64,000 nucleotides of DNA from Cornus controversa (Eukaryota > Streptophyta > Magnoliopsida > Cornales > Cornaceae). The notes beneath the pieces are model-generated. The model was not told the DNA's origin. It searched no databases and saw only the letters and a program-made list of their open reading frames with translations. A program made the position numbers and the translations under genes. The stretch lies in contig CM048849.1 in NCBI GenBank assembly GCA_026545225.1, positions 6,598,041 to 6,662,040 on the forward strand, written 5' to 3'. Of this stretch, positions 10,650-22,700 are shown piece by piece (position 1 is the first letter of the stretch; each line of letters opens with the position of its first letter).

Positions 10650-11770
10650 CGCTTTTAGAACTTGCTTTCTCGATCCGAGGCAAGTCAACCATGAACACGT
10701 TGATAACAAGAATGGGAGTAGGGTTCAACTACTTGTTCTCCTTTTGTTTTGATTAATCGAAAGGTCTGACTTGTTCTTCCGAAAGATATATTCTGGTAAA
10801 CCACCCTTAGCGATCAGGGCCTCCACCTGTGGCATTAAACTTTTTCACTCATTGGTGGTGTGGTCGAAGTCTCTATGGAGAGAACATTTTTTGTTCTTAA
10901 CCCTTTGTTATGGAGGTTGCCTGATGGCTGGAGGCGAATGAAAGATTCCCTTGCTCTTATTTTCATAGTAGAATCTGGCTAGAGACACTTTTAAAGGGGT
11001 GATCTTCTCTTCGACCTTTTTTTTCCATGGACTCCAGTGTAGATGAAGGAATAACTTGAGGTGGTTTTGTCTTGGCAACTTAGGCCTTTATTTGTTGCAC
11101 CATAGTGAACAAGGTCGATTGTTGTCTTCTGGTGGTTTTATCCTCTTCTATGCTTAGGTATTTTTGAGCGCAAAAGTTCAAATCACCTATATCTTTTGGG
11201 ACATTTTTCACCAGAGATCTGTGGAAACCTTCTTCTGGTGAAATTGCTATCTTGAAAGCCTCTATTGCCGCGGTTTAATCTCATTGACATATCATCGACA
11301 TCTCTAAATTGAAACGGGTTAAGGAAGACTTTAGAGTCTCTTCTTTAACCGACCTCATAGTGAATAATGAGGAGATTGTCCTCTTTCGTTCCTAGTTTCC
11401 AACGTATTAGGCAACGAACAGCTCGCACAGTCGGGAGAAGTTTGAGATCGAACGAGGTGGTTGTTGCTTGGACCAGAGTAATGTTGGCCCAGCCAAGCTG
11501 GATGGAAATATTTTGCACATGAGCACATCATTTTTGACATCTAGGGTCATCTTCTGTTGATATTGGAAGATGTGCTCCACCAGATCTATTTTTCCATCAA
11601 AGGGATGAATGTAGGCAGGGAGAACCTTCTCAGTCTTTCAGTCTTGACTATATTTTCTATGAAAGGAGATTCGGTTAGTCTGGTGGCGACGAGCGCTCGA
11701 TTAGCTTGTTAGTAAGACTGACTACCTTTTAATTCACCGATCTCTAGCTGCATTTGGTCCTTCCATTCTT
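10650..11770 (-). pseudogene. Tat-type gypsy gag region
   Basis: The minus-strand translation, in pieces, reads like a Tat gag. HPFDGKIDLVEHIFQYQQKM...KNDVLMCKIFPSSLAGPTLLWSKQQPPRSISNFSRLCELFVA corresponds to the D..EHIxxFxxxM...AFxxxLxGxAxxWFxxLPPxSIxSFxxLxxxF consensus. EEDKTTRRQQS and further C-terminal gag sequence follow. The frame has many stops and shifts, so no start or end can be fixed. Its upstream edge, near 11770, meets sequence of a quite different character (organelle-like). Confidence 0.65.
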
Positions 11771-14540
11771 AGTAGAACAAAGCAGGGTTGATCTAATCTT
11801 CATTAGGTCGATCGAGATGGGGATTCCTGCTTGCGGGCTGGTAGTGGTAAGAGACACTGGATTAGTGTTTACTTGTTCCAGCATAGCGATGTAACCATCT
11901 TCCCTATTCAACCAACCGCTCTCTTTCGAGGCAGTTAACTGACTGACTGCCTTTATTGCTTTTCTTTCCTTCCCACCTATAAGAACTTCTCCTCTAAGAA
12001 CTTTGTCGGCTTAGCGCTCAACAGAGAAGGCTACCTCCGTTTCACCGACTTATTTTCCTACGGCTGAAACTAACTACTTTCGTCCCTTTCCCCGATTAAA
12101 TAATTAGGAATCTAATCTTTGTTCTATGTTTGGGAGTAAGCCAGTCAACGTGCCCACTGTGGTGTATGAGCAAGCGATCTGATCCTATGCACCTTTCTCC
12201 TTTTAGTGAAATGTCCCTTAGCTCGTGTTATCAGAACAACGCTAAGTAACTTCATCCAGTGAAAAAATAAGGATAGGATTCGAGGGCTTGAATGAGGGAA
12301 ATCGGAGTTCATTTGTGGTGAAGTCTTGGAAGTAAACTAGCTCATTTGTGGTGAAGTCTTGGAAGTAAACTAGCTCGACCAATTGCTTATAAAGATTTTC
12401 TAGAAGAAGGAAGAATTGCTACGAAGGCTAATTAGATAGTGACAGCATTGGTTGAAATATGTACCATCCCCATGAAGGGTTGGATCCTTCCGCTGTAGAA
12501 TCTCGCTTTACAATAGGTATGTCCGAAGTCCCCTTCTAAGCCAAGCTCTTTTTTCTATTCCATTTACAAGCTTTAATATCCAGAAGTTGCCTTTCCCTTT
12601 CCTCGCCTCTCCTTCGGTCTCATTTGGGATTTGATCGTGCATCTTCCTTACTACCTTATTAGGGCATTCATTCTCTCATAGGCTGCGAGCGCACTAAGTC
12701 TTTGAATCAAATGACTCTCTTTGGGGACTCGAATATCTACCTAGCTTGGGAGCACTTGTTCTGTAAGCCAAAAGGAGTCAGTCTTATTCAACAAGCCCTT
12801 CATCCCAAGTTCTGAGGTAAGGATCTCATTCTTGCTATGGAGGAGCAACCCACATGTGTTATAAATTCCTAAGCAATAATCATTCTATCTACCCTCCCAC
12901 TCCCTATTGATGAAATTGTGATCTCTTAAGGGTGGGTGCTTGTCAACCTGCTGGAGGTGCAGGATTAAGGGATTCACTCACACACAGGCTCTCTTCCCCT
13001 CCCTTGTTCCCCAATAAGATTTCAGGATCCACCTTTAGCCCACCCTCTGAAGGATTTACTTTAACTTTTTGTATATTGGCTACCTTCCCCACCTTTAGCC
13101 CTCCTTTGCCTATTAAACTCTCACCTTGAGCCAGAGCCCACCATACAAACAAAACATGAAGACTAGTGAGACTGCCTATACAATGTTATCTTCTCCATGG
13201 AATTAACCTAGAAGAAGAAAGATTAGAAAGATGAGCATACTATTCCCTTCAGCTTTCATTGGATTAGATTGAGATAGATTTGAGGGTTTCGGATCACCAG
13301 TTGTCGGCTTACCCTGCCTTGGACTTGCCATACTTACGAGGGAAGAGAGGCAAGGGCGAAGCGAGGCTCATCGTACGCTCACCGAGCTCTATTTGTCTGA
13401 TAGTTCTCCAACTTCAATTTTTGTCGAATGATAATGATTCAGAGGTGGTGAGCAGACTCATGTAGCACTAGGGTGAACAATGACTGGTTAATCACTTTCT
13501 CCAATCAAAGTTTTGGGAGGGGTTAGGGGAGGGGAGCTATTGAGACGATTTCGGACCGGGGAGTGAATGGACTAAAGTTGGTTTAAAGTCAGCCTGATAT
13601 CAGTCCTGGATGGGAGCTGGCAGGGCTAAGGCGTTGTGCTCGGGCTACTTCCCAAAGGGCCTTTCCCTTCTCTCAACTAGCCTTCGGAGCTCCTAGTCGT
13701 AAGCATATGGTGATATTCAGACATTTAGTCCCTTATCTGCTTTCAAGTCAGGAAGTCTTTAGTCGTAAGTTGTTAGTCCCTATTCCGCACTGTTCAAAAG
13801 TTGGCAAACCAAGTCTGGAGTAAGCTGTCAAGTCAGGATAGGCCTTTGATGGAGGGGTTTACTGGTTGCGCTTTCTTCTTACTTTAGGGTTCCAAACCTA
13901 TAGTCTTTTATTTCTTTCCTTTTACCAAGCAACCCTATAGCAATCAACCCTATCAGGTCATTATTGAAAGAATCAACATGCTCCCACTAAGCGAAACAAT
14001 TGAAGGAATCTTTAGATAGCAACGAAAGGTGGTACATGTCCTTTAAAGACCTTGGGGGGCAAACTCTTGGTCAAGGGTTCATAAAACATCTCATGTGTTG
14101 AAATGTGGGGAATCTCGTTGTTATGACTGTTGATTAGATCCCAATCCATTCTGGGCTAAGGAAAAAAATAAGTTAGTAGCTGATGGAATATTAAACAATA
14201 ACGCAGAGTATATGATCGAGGCTCTCGAGAGGAACCTTTATAAATTAAACATCGGGGATGGTGCAAACACCCATTTTTTTAGAAAACTCCTCAAAACACG
14301 CCTGCCTTAATTAACTCCTCTACTCTATTCTTTCTTATGGTTATGCCGGCGATGATAGGTGAATTTTGGGGCTTTCTTACCAGCCTTTGTAGAAGTGGTT
14401 TTTGGGTAGTACGATGGGTAAGCTGGAGGGGACCCCAGTGGGTAGAGTAACTAACTTTCTGAGCTATTCGAGAAGGTTAGCGAGGTCCCTGCTATGGTGA
14501 AGTGAAAGATCTTTCACAGCCCCTTCATTATGTTATCGTC
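11771..14540. other. Probable nuclear copy of organellar (mitochondrial-type) DNA
   Basis: Composition changes from AT-rich repeats to a more balanced sequence rich in CTTTCC/CTTTC tracts and phrases such as TTAGTCGTAAG and CTTTCCTTTTACC. It has no retroelement motifs, no long reading frame and no microsatellites. That texture is typical of plant mitochondrial intergenic DNA, so I infer a NUMT. I recognise no mitochondrial gene in it, and a database comparison would decide. The borders are approximate: the left is the end of the Tat gag, the right is before an unrecognised stretch near 14550. Confidence 0.45.
12309..12374 (+). repeat. 33-bp tandem duplication
   Basis: A 33-bp unit starting TCATTTGTGGTGAAGTC is present twice in direct tandem with no difference that I can see (12309-12341 and 12342-12374). 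It lies within the organelle-like segment. Confidence 0.9.
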
Positions 14541-14813
14541 CAGGTTTCTCACGCTTTTGGTGCATTCGACCCTTGCTTAGAGATCAGCGATTTGCTGATG
14601 CACAATCTCATTTTGCTGAGTTAATTGCGGCACATTTGGCTGCACCAGAGGTTCCTATATGTTTGTCTATATGGGTGATACCCCCTTTGATTCCTGAGGG
14701 GTCTGCCCAAATCTGTCACATCTTAAGTATTTCTTCTCATGTCCACCATGATTATGAACTCTTCAAATTTCGAATAGAAAATGATTAAATGTTTCTCAAA
14801 GATGGTGCCAAAG
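14541..14813 (+). other. Unrecognised stretch with a 71-codon open frame
   Basis: An open frame from 14573 to 14788 encodes LRDQRFADAQSHFAELIAAHLAAPEVPICL..., with no domain that I recognise. It may belong to the organelle-like segment or to a retroelement. I do not claim a gene here. Confidence 0.25.
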
Positions 14814-15256
14814 TGTTAGTACAAAAAATTTCCTAGCTAATTTTTGCTAATTAATTCAATGCACACACCTAAAAAAATTAAGAACACAATATTGTCAGAG
14901 AGCAATTTGAGATGAGGATTTGAGGATCCCTTTCATTTATTTGTCATTGGATATTTATACAAGTTTGGAATCTGAATCCCTCTAGGATTCAAATCCCCTT
15001 ATTTGTAGCTATCTTTACTCTCAAGGATTCAATTCCTATTTGAGTTTGGACTTATGTCTGGGTTGGGCCATTTTGGCCTTACAAAGGGGGCGACTAGGCC
15101 CATTTTCTTTCTTGAAGCAATTCTTTGGGACTTCTGCCGATACTTGGGCTCAAACCCTTTTGGACTTGGTCCGTTTGTGTATCAGTTTGGCCCATTCGAA
15201 TAAGTGAGAAATTTTTTTCCCCTATAAGGGGTTTAGGGTTTGATAAACATCTATCA
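14814..15256 (-). mobile_element. Possible copia-like solo LTR, minus strand
   Basis: The segment is bounded by TGTTAG on the left and CTATCA on the right, which is an imperfect inverted pair. On the minus strand there is a TATA-box-like TATAAATATCC near 14945-14960, as in small copia LTRs. The flanking 5 bp (CAAAG and ATCCC) do not match, so there is no target duplication to confirm it. It is followed directly by LINE sequence. Confidence 0.35.
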
Positions 15257-15264
15257 ATCCCATT

Positions 15265-16653
15265 CAAAAATACGACTGTATAATAGAACATTATGGGTCT
15301 CAATTCCCCTATCAAGCATCTTAAAATAAAAAAATTTCTTGCTGAACAGAAAATTGGCATTATTGCCATCGTGGAAACAAAAATACAAATGGCCAACATG
15401 GACTTTGTCTTGGTACAAATTGTTGGATGCAACTACACCACTTGGAAGCTTTTTCATATCTACAATCACTCAATCCTAGAAAGAATTTGGATTATGTACA
15501 ACTGCAAGAAATATAATGTACAATTTATTAATCAGTCTGACCAAGTAATTCACTGCCTTATCAATCATCTAGACTGCTATTCCCTATTCACTGCATCCTT
15601 CATCTATGGCTTAAACTCAATGGTTGGTAGGCATAGATTATGGTCAAATCTCAAGGCTCACTCATCATTAATGTTGCATGAACCTTACCTGCTTATGGGT
15701 GATTTCAACATTGTGTTACACATCAATGAAAGAAATGGGGGATCTATTAGATGGACCCCAAAAATGTAGGATTTTAATAAATGCATCAATGTTATTGACC
15801 TTAAGGATCTAAGGAGCACATGTATATTTTTCACTTGGTCAAATCAAAGCTTGGACCTTGATAACATTTCTAGAAAGCTAGATTATTTTGATTAGATTAT
15901 CTCTTTTCCTAACTCTAATTGTACTATTCTTCCTCGTGACATTTCTGACAATAGTTTTTGTATTGTTCAACTTGGACTTCCACCTAATTCTAGATCATTT
16001 CCCTTCAAATTCTTTAACTTTTGGGCCTCTCACCCTTCTTTTTCAAAAATTATTGATCTTGTATGGTAAAATCCTGTCAATAGGGCTCCAATGTTCTTAG
16101 TTACACAAAAACTCAAACTCTTGAAACCACATTTCAGAACCTTTAACAAAAAAGAATTTACATTTCCTCAAGAGTCCACAAAGATAAACAAGAGTTTTTT
16201 TCCTACAAATCATGCCTTGACTCTAATCCTTTAGACCCTATTCTTAGGTCAAAGGAGAAAGACTTGCTATAACATACACTCATTTCAGCCTTTGTGAGGA
16301 ACAATTAGGGAAACAGAAGGCAAGAATAAATTGGTTTTCTATTGGTGAAAAATATACTTCTTTTTTCTTCAAAATCACCAACAATAGACATAAAAAAAAT
16401 ACAATCCATGTTCTTACTCTTCCTAATGGTACCAGTGCAAATGATGCACCTTCTATTACCTCTACTTTTATCAACCATTTCCAAACTATTCTAGAATCCA
16501 TTTCCCTTTATCTTAGTTTTCAAACACTATCACAATACATATCCAAAACTATCCATCCTTCTTTCCACCATAATCTTACTTCCATTCCATCCAAAATGGA
16601 AAATCACCTGGACTATATGGATATTCATCTCTCTTCTTTAAGAAAGCATAGGC
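15265..16653 (+). pseudogene. LINE (L1-type) endonuclease and start of RT, piece 1
   Basis: The endonuclease begins in degraded form near 15280 (N-I-x-GLNSPIKHLKIKKFL). It continues with an EIK-type glutamate motif (VETKIQM), ITASFIYG-like strand residues and LLMGDFNIVL near 15690, the conserved GDFN motif of apurinic-type LINE endonucleases. Stops appear after WTPKM and LDYFD. Past 16140 comes the linker typical of plant L1 elements (KARINWFSIGEKYTSFFFK, then LPNG). It stops at FKKA, where element A was inserted at 16654. The text resumes in the same sense at 36318. It lacks the usual upstream ORF1. Confidence 0.85.
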
Positions 16654-17785
16654 TGTAGAGACCGAGTCCAATTTTGGCCAATTTTTTAATTTTTGTCATT
16701 TATTGCTTTAAATGCATTTTAAATGATTTTTTACATGTTTTGGATGTGGAGAATATGTTTAGAAAGTTAGAATATGATTTTGGAAAGTTTTGGAAACTTT
16801 TGAGGAAGTTTGACTTTTTGGTCAACGGGGGTCCCGGGATAAGTTTAAGTGGTCCGGGAAATTAAGGAAATTTTATTTTTGACTATGGACTAAATGAAAT
16901 ATTTAGAGTATTAAGGAAATAATTTCGAGTCCAACGGGGTTTTCGGTAATTAATTCCGAGCTCGGGAAGGTATATTAAGTGGCTAGGGGTAAAATGGTGA
17001 TTTCGTGCCCCTAGGGTTGAGATAAATATCAAAATGGGTCTGAGACATTTCATTTTATAGATTTCTCTCTCTCTCTACGTATCCCACTTCATCTCTCTCC
17101 CTTCTCTCTAGAGTTTGAAGGCCTTAAGGTGTGATTTGGAAGATCTTGAAGAAGGAAAGTGTGTAGGGGACATCAAGGGCATCGGTTTGAACCGATCAAA
17201 GTCTCCGTTTTGTGAAGTTGAGAAAGCTGGGATTTCTCAAAGTTGGATTCAAAGCTTGGGAATTTGAGGTAGGGGTGCTAGACTCATCTTTACTTTGATT
17301 ATATAGGTCACATACTTGTGACATGAAAGATAGATTGGGATTTCTTGAGTTTATGGTTATGTATATGTGTATATATGTATACCAATGTGATTATGCATGT
17401 ATAAATGTCTAGCATGTTGTTTAGAACATATATTTGTTTTCTATGTGCAAATGAGACTATAAATGTTCTTGATGGAAAATGTTTTCATTTGGTAAAAGTA
17501 TGAAAAATGTGAGTTTTTATAGACTTGTGCATGAAAGATATGATTTTCCTTGTTAAATGCATAAGCATGATGATTTTCATGATATGAGTGTGATGGCATT
17601 GTGACAATCTTGAGGAAAATGAAAATGCATTGATTTGACAAAAATGCATTCATGGTGTGGAATAAGTGCATTGATGTGATTATGTGCACCATGTGAAAAG
17701 CGAGTTTTTGGGGCGTGACAACATTGAGAATTAAGGTGAGGGAATGGTCCCTAGGGTGAAAGACCCAAAACTTGGCCAAGAGAAG

Positions 17786-17819
17786 GTGCTCCCTTCGGAT
17801 TAGTAATCCGATAAAGCAC
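17786..17819 (+). repeat. Two-tier hairpin in LTR A
   Basis: Outer arms GTGCT (17786-17790) and AGCAC (17815-17819) enclose inner arms TCGGATT (17795-17801) and AATCCGA (17805-17811) with a 3-base loop. It lies where LTRs B, E, F and G have hairpin arrays. In the 3' LTR copy (25507-25540) one inner base pair is lost (AACCCGA). Confidence 0.75.
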
Positions 17820-18828
17820 AAGCAGAGTTTGGGTGCCGAAGAGACCCTTACTATGGATGAAGTGATAAGCTAGTCCCCATTGAAGTGATTTCTGGATTTA
17901 TGTGGCGTGAGTTATATATATATATATGTAGGTAAATGGATTGAGATGTGAAGCATCACGCATGATTTGAAAAACGTGTTTGTTTATGGGTTAAAAGCAT
18001 GTATACTTGTCATGTAGACACGTAGGGATTTCATATGCATCCATGCATGGCCGCCTGAGTTAGAGTGGGGTTGGGTGGATCATTCCAACTGAGCCGAAGT
18101 GTTGCTCACCCCATATTTATATAACCATTTTCAGATAAGGCGCCAATGGAAGACGAAGCATGATTAGATCTATGGATATGTTGGGCTTATTTTTGGACTT
18201 TTGCTCTTTTGAGACGTAGATAAATGTCCATGCCGGCTTGTGGCATGTAGACAATGGTTGTGGTGTTGCCTTTACATTTGTATCTTCTTTTGTATGTGAA
18301 ATCCAATTGTAAGTGCCACACTTGTAGGAAAGTGATTTTTGAGAAATGCATGTATAATGGCCTCCTTCATTTGAGACTTGTTGAATGTATGCAAAAAGGG
18401 CCATTTAAATTCTTATATGTATGGTTCCATGGATTATGTATGAATTCGAAATTTAAATGGATGAATGTATTTTTTTGTCTCTTGTATCTTAATTTCGTGG
18501 ATATTAATGTTTAGAGTTGTGGATTTACGTTGGAATCATGGTTATAGGATCTCAATGTATAAGTTAGATTGTATGGTTGGGTTAATGAAGATCACCTTTG
18601 GAAAAATGAGGATGGTTTGGTTCACTTGAATTTTATGTGCATGGTGAACTTAGGATGAATTTTCAATGATTATGCAAGATTTGAGATTCAAATGTATAGA
18701 TTGATGTGTGAGTATGATTTTATATCAATGGTAGATGATTTATATGAGTTATGAATGATCTAAGGTGGTTTGGTTGAGATTTGGGTTCAATTTGATCTTA
18801 TATAGGTGTTTGGGAGAATCTGAGTAGT

Positions 18829-19035
18829 GCATTTCGATTAATCGAAATGCCCATTTCGATTAATCGAAATGGTTGCGAGATTTTATGAATTTTTGAGCTT
18901 TATTCCGATTAATCGAAGTCCCAATCTCGATTGATCGAAATATTGCAGGTCCAAAGTACCAAGGGGGTGTTTTCTTCGATTAATGGGGTGAAAATCTCGA
19001 TTAATCGAGATGAATCTCGATTGATCGAGATTACT
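18829..19035 (+). repeat. Palindrome array in LTR A
   Basis: Two perfect 22-bp palindromes stand side by side: 18829-18850 (outer bases GC...GC) and 18851-18872 (outer bases CC...GG), both centred on TCGATTAATCGA. Further copies with a CTCGAT/ATCGAG form follow near 18903-18950 and 18975-19030. The array ends at ATTACTATTCAC, 380 bp before the LTR end. Confidence 0.9.
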
Positions 19036-19415
19036 ATTCACAACAAGGTTCAAAAATGGTCCAGACTTCGTTTCGATGCAATTTCTTCGTTTTAAATCGG
19101 AATTGAGCGTGGTTTTTTTTTAAATTGAGTATTTTTGAAAGATCTATCCAATGGTGTAGGTTTCATAATCAAATTCCATCTATGTAAAAAGTTGAGGTCC
19201 AGAACTTAGTGGTTTATATGTATGGAACCAAAGGTGAAAATCATTTGCAAGGGCCTTTGATGATCTAATGCCACTTGAAGGGTGTGCATATGGAATGCTT
19301 CTGCAATAGAATAGATTATAATGAGATTAAGGTGTGAGAACTTGAGGTGAAATTACGGATTCACCCCCGTTTCCCTCACTCCTAACCTGGTGTCGGAAAC
19401 CGGGGCGTGACAACT

Positions 19416-19427
19416 TGGTATCAGAGC
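19416..19427 (+). other. Element A primer binding site
   Basis: TGGTATCAGAGC begins 3 bp after the LTR. This is the usual initiator methionine tRNA primer site of plant retrotransposons. TTAACC follows. Confidence 0.93.
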
Positions 19428-19716
19428 TTAACCAGGTTTGAATACCTATGGACGATGGGAAATGGTTAAGCCACGTGTTGGATTGAAGGACATCAATGGT
19501 TTATAGGATTTTGATATTTAGGTTCTGACCCTAGATTGAGGTTTTGAGTGTAAGCTAAGAGTAAGTATGCATTGCATGGGAAATTCTTATGTGCTTAATT
19601 GTTTGCATAACATGCTATTTGTGAAGTGCTTTAGCATGTTGAGTATGCATTAAATGAGTTGGTCCAATATATTTATGCACAAATTCTAGGTATCTTCTTG
19701 TCATCTATATAGAAGG

Positions 19717-22700
19717 ATGCCACCAAGAAGAGCTCGTGAGAGGACACCGGAAGTGATCCCTATTGGAGGAGAGCAATTTATGCGTGACATGGTCACTACC
19801 ATGAGACAAATTGCAAGGGAAACACAACGGGAAACTCAAGAGGAGACCCAAGCTCCACCTAGAACAGCTCCCCCTAGTGGGATGATAACGGTGTTGGGGC
19901 ATGTTAAGAAACATAGTCCACCGTCGTATTCTGGGGGATCCGATCCAATGGTAGCGGAAAGTTGGTTGGATGAGATGGTTACACTCCTTAATATACTTGA
20001 AATTAAGGATAACTTGAAAGTTAAGGTAGCCACTCACTATCTTAAGGATGACGCCAAACGTTGGTGGAAATTCTTGGGAGATTACCATGATTTGGAGACA
20101 ATGGAATGGGATACATTCCAAGTGCTTTTCTTCGAGAAGTACTTTCCAATGACAATGAAAGACAGTATGAGGAGGGAATTCTTTAACCTTGTTCAAGGGA
20201 CAATGACGGTGATGGAGTACGAAACAAAGTTTACCTCCTTGGCTAGGTTTGCAAAGGAGATGATCCCAACGGAAGAACTTAAAATTAAGCAATTCATAAG
20301 AGGTCTCCGAACCTACATACGGGACAAGGTTGGGATTTTAGGCTTGACCAACTATGCAGCAATAGTGGAGAGAGCATTGATTTCTGAAGAGTTTAGCAAT
20401 GATAATCAAAGAATAAGAGAAGCACAGAACCAAGCAAGAGGCACGGGATCCCTTACGGATAATCATGCTATAAAGAAGATGAGGATTGGTGGGTCATCCT
20501 CACAAAGGCAACCAACCCAATCAGTGAGTTCTGTGGCTATACCTTCTGGACCTTTCCGATCGAGGATAATCTATTTCAATTGCCAAAAACCGGGACACGG
20601 AATGGCAGAGTGTACTTAAGGGCAAGTTCCATTAGTGGCAGATAAAAAGTGCTACCATTGTCATCAAATGGGGCATATTAGCTGGAATTGCCCCCAGAAG
20701 AGCAGTGTGCAGGGTGGTACTGGTTCTCAGCAGCGTCCTGCGCAGCCTGTGACTTCACAGTCAGGTTTTAGGACATTGCCACCACAACAAACAGCGCCTT
20801 CAGTTCAGAGTTCGCGGGCACCTGCTAGAGGAGCCACGTCTGGCGCTCCCAGTCAGCAGTCGAGATATCAGGGCCCAGGACAGCAGGCCCAGAGATCACA
20901 AGGCCGTGCTTTTACTCTTGTTCCGGCAGAGACCTCGGCGGGACCGTCAGTGGTCCGAGGTATATTTCTTGTATCTAGCTCGTGGGCTAGGGTTTTAGTA
21001 GATTCAAGTGTATCACATTCATTCATATCATATGCATTTGCTTGTGCTTTGGGGTTGGAGGTGTCATCTTTGGACTCGATTTTATCCATTGATACGCCAG
21101 TTGGTGGTAGAGTGGTTTTGAGTGATGTGTGCCGATCTTGCGAGATCAAGATTTCGGGACATCGACTAGTGTTTGATTTCATTCTCCTTGAGATGTCTAG
21201 CTTTGATGTGATCTTGGGTATGGATTGGCTATCGACCTATAGAGCCAATATTGATTGTCATCGGGGAAGAGTGACCTTGTATACACCCTCTGGTGTTAGT
21301 ATATGTTTTGTGGGGGAGCGGGATGACTTCTACTTGTCGTCCTTGCATGGTTCGAGTGATCAGAGAGAGCTTGGGCATTTCTTAGCGAGTCTACTAGTTG
21401 ATGGTGATGATGAGACACTTGGAGAGCTTCCTCGTGTAGTGTGTGAGTTTATGGATGTATTTCTGGGGGACTTGACACAGTTGCCTCTGAAACGGGAAGT
21501 GGAGTTTGTGATAGATCTTGTTCCGGATACCACACCCATTTTGATGGCACCGTACCGAATGGCACCAGCTGAGTTGAAAGAGCTAAAGGACCAATTGCAA
21601 GAGCTACTAGACAAGGGATTTGTACGTCCTAGTTTTTCGCCTTGGGGAGCTCCAGTTCCTTTTACTAAGAAGAAAGACGGGTCCTTGCGACTTTGCATTG
21701 ACTACCGAAAGTTGAATCGGGCAACAATCAAGAACAAGTATCCCTTGCCAAGGATAGATGACTTGTTCGATCAACTTAAGGGTTCGAGGTGTTTCTCAAA
21801 GATAGACCTGAGATTGGGCTATTATCAGTTGGGAATTAGAGAGGCGGACATTCCAAAGACTGCCTTTCGCACACGATATAGACACTACGAGTTTTTGGTG
21901 ATGCCGTTTGGTTTGACGAATGCACTAGCAGCATTCATGGACCTAATGCATAGAGTGTTCAATGCTTATCTAGACAAGTTTGTGGTTGTATTTGTTAATG
22001 ACATCCTAGTGTACTCATCTTTGGAAGAGGAGCACGAGAGTCACTTGAGGATTGTGTTACAACTCTTAAGAGAACATCAATTATATGCCAAATATGAAAA
22101 ATGTGAATTTTGGCTAGCGGAAGTGAAATTCCTTGGGCATGCTGTGTCTAAAGGAGGGGTTTCCGTAGATCCATCCAAGATATAAGCGGTGATGAGTTGG
22201 GAAAGACCTAAGAGTGTATTTGAGATACGTAGTTTCTTGGGATTGGCCGGGTATTATCGGAGATTTGTGAAGGACTTTTCGCGGTTAGCAGCACCAATGA
22301 CAAAGCTTACCCGAAAAGGAGTGAAATTTGTGTGGGATGATGCTTGCGAGCATGCATTCATGGAATTAAAGGGTCGGTTGACTTCGACTCCAATCTTGAT
22401 CATTCCAGAACGTGGGTTGGGGTATATAATTTATTGTGACGCTTCACGACTTGGTTTGGGATGTGTACTAATGCAAATAGAACGAGTAGTGTCGTATGGT
22501 TCAAGGCAGTTGAAGACGCACGAACAGAACTACCCGACACACGACTTGGAATTGGCAGCCGTGATCTTTGCACTTAAGGTGTGGAGACATTATTTGTATG
22601 TTGAGAAGTTTGAAGTGTTTTCGAATCACAAAAGTCTCAAATACATTTTCTCACAAAAGGATTTGAATATGAGGCAATGAAGGTGGATGGAATACATGGA

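Larger units (their letters stand above)
16654..19412 (+). mobile_element. Element A 5' LTR
   Basis: The 2759-bp LTR starts TGTAGAGACC and ends GGGGCGTGACA, 3 bp before the primer site. A TATA-like GATAAATATC (about 17020) precedes a CT-rich tract (about 17060-17110), which I infer to be the transcription start region. If so, about 2.3 kb of the LTR would be in the RNA leader. GAGGTAGGGGTG (17265-17276) could be a splice donor. A hairpin lies at 17786-17819 and a palindrome array at 18829-19030. Confidence 0.93.

Noticed and set aside
12932..13152. Overlapping Pro/Ser-rich open frames in the organelle-like segment
   Set aside because: They occur on both strands of a pyrimidine-rich stretch and match no known mitochondrial protein that I can recall.
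19705..20292. 195-codon open frame on the minus strand
   Set aside because: It is the reverse shadow of the gag frame of element A, which has the clear capsid motifs.
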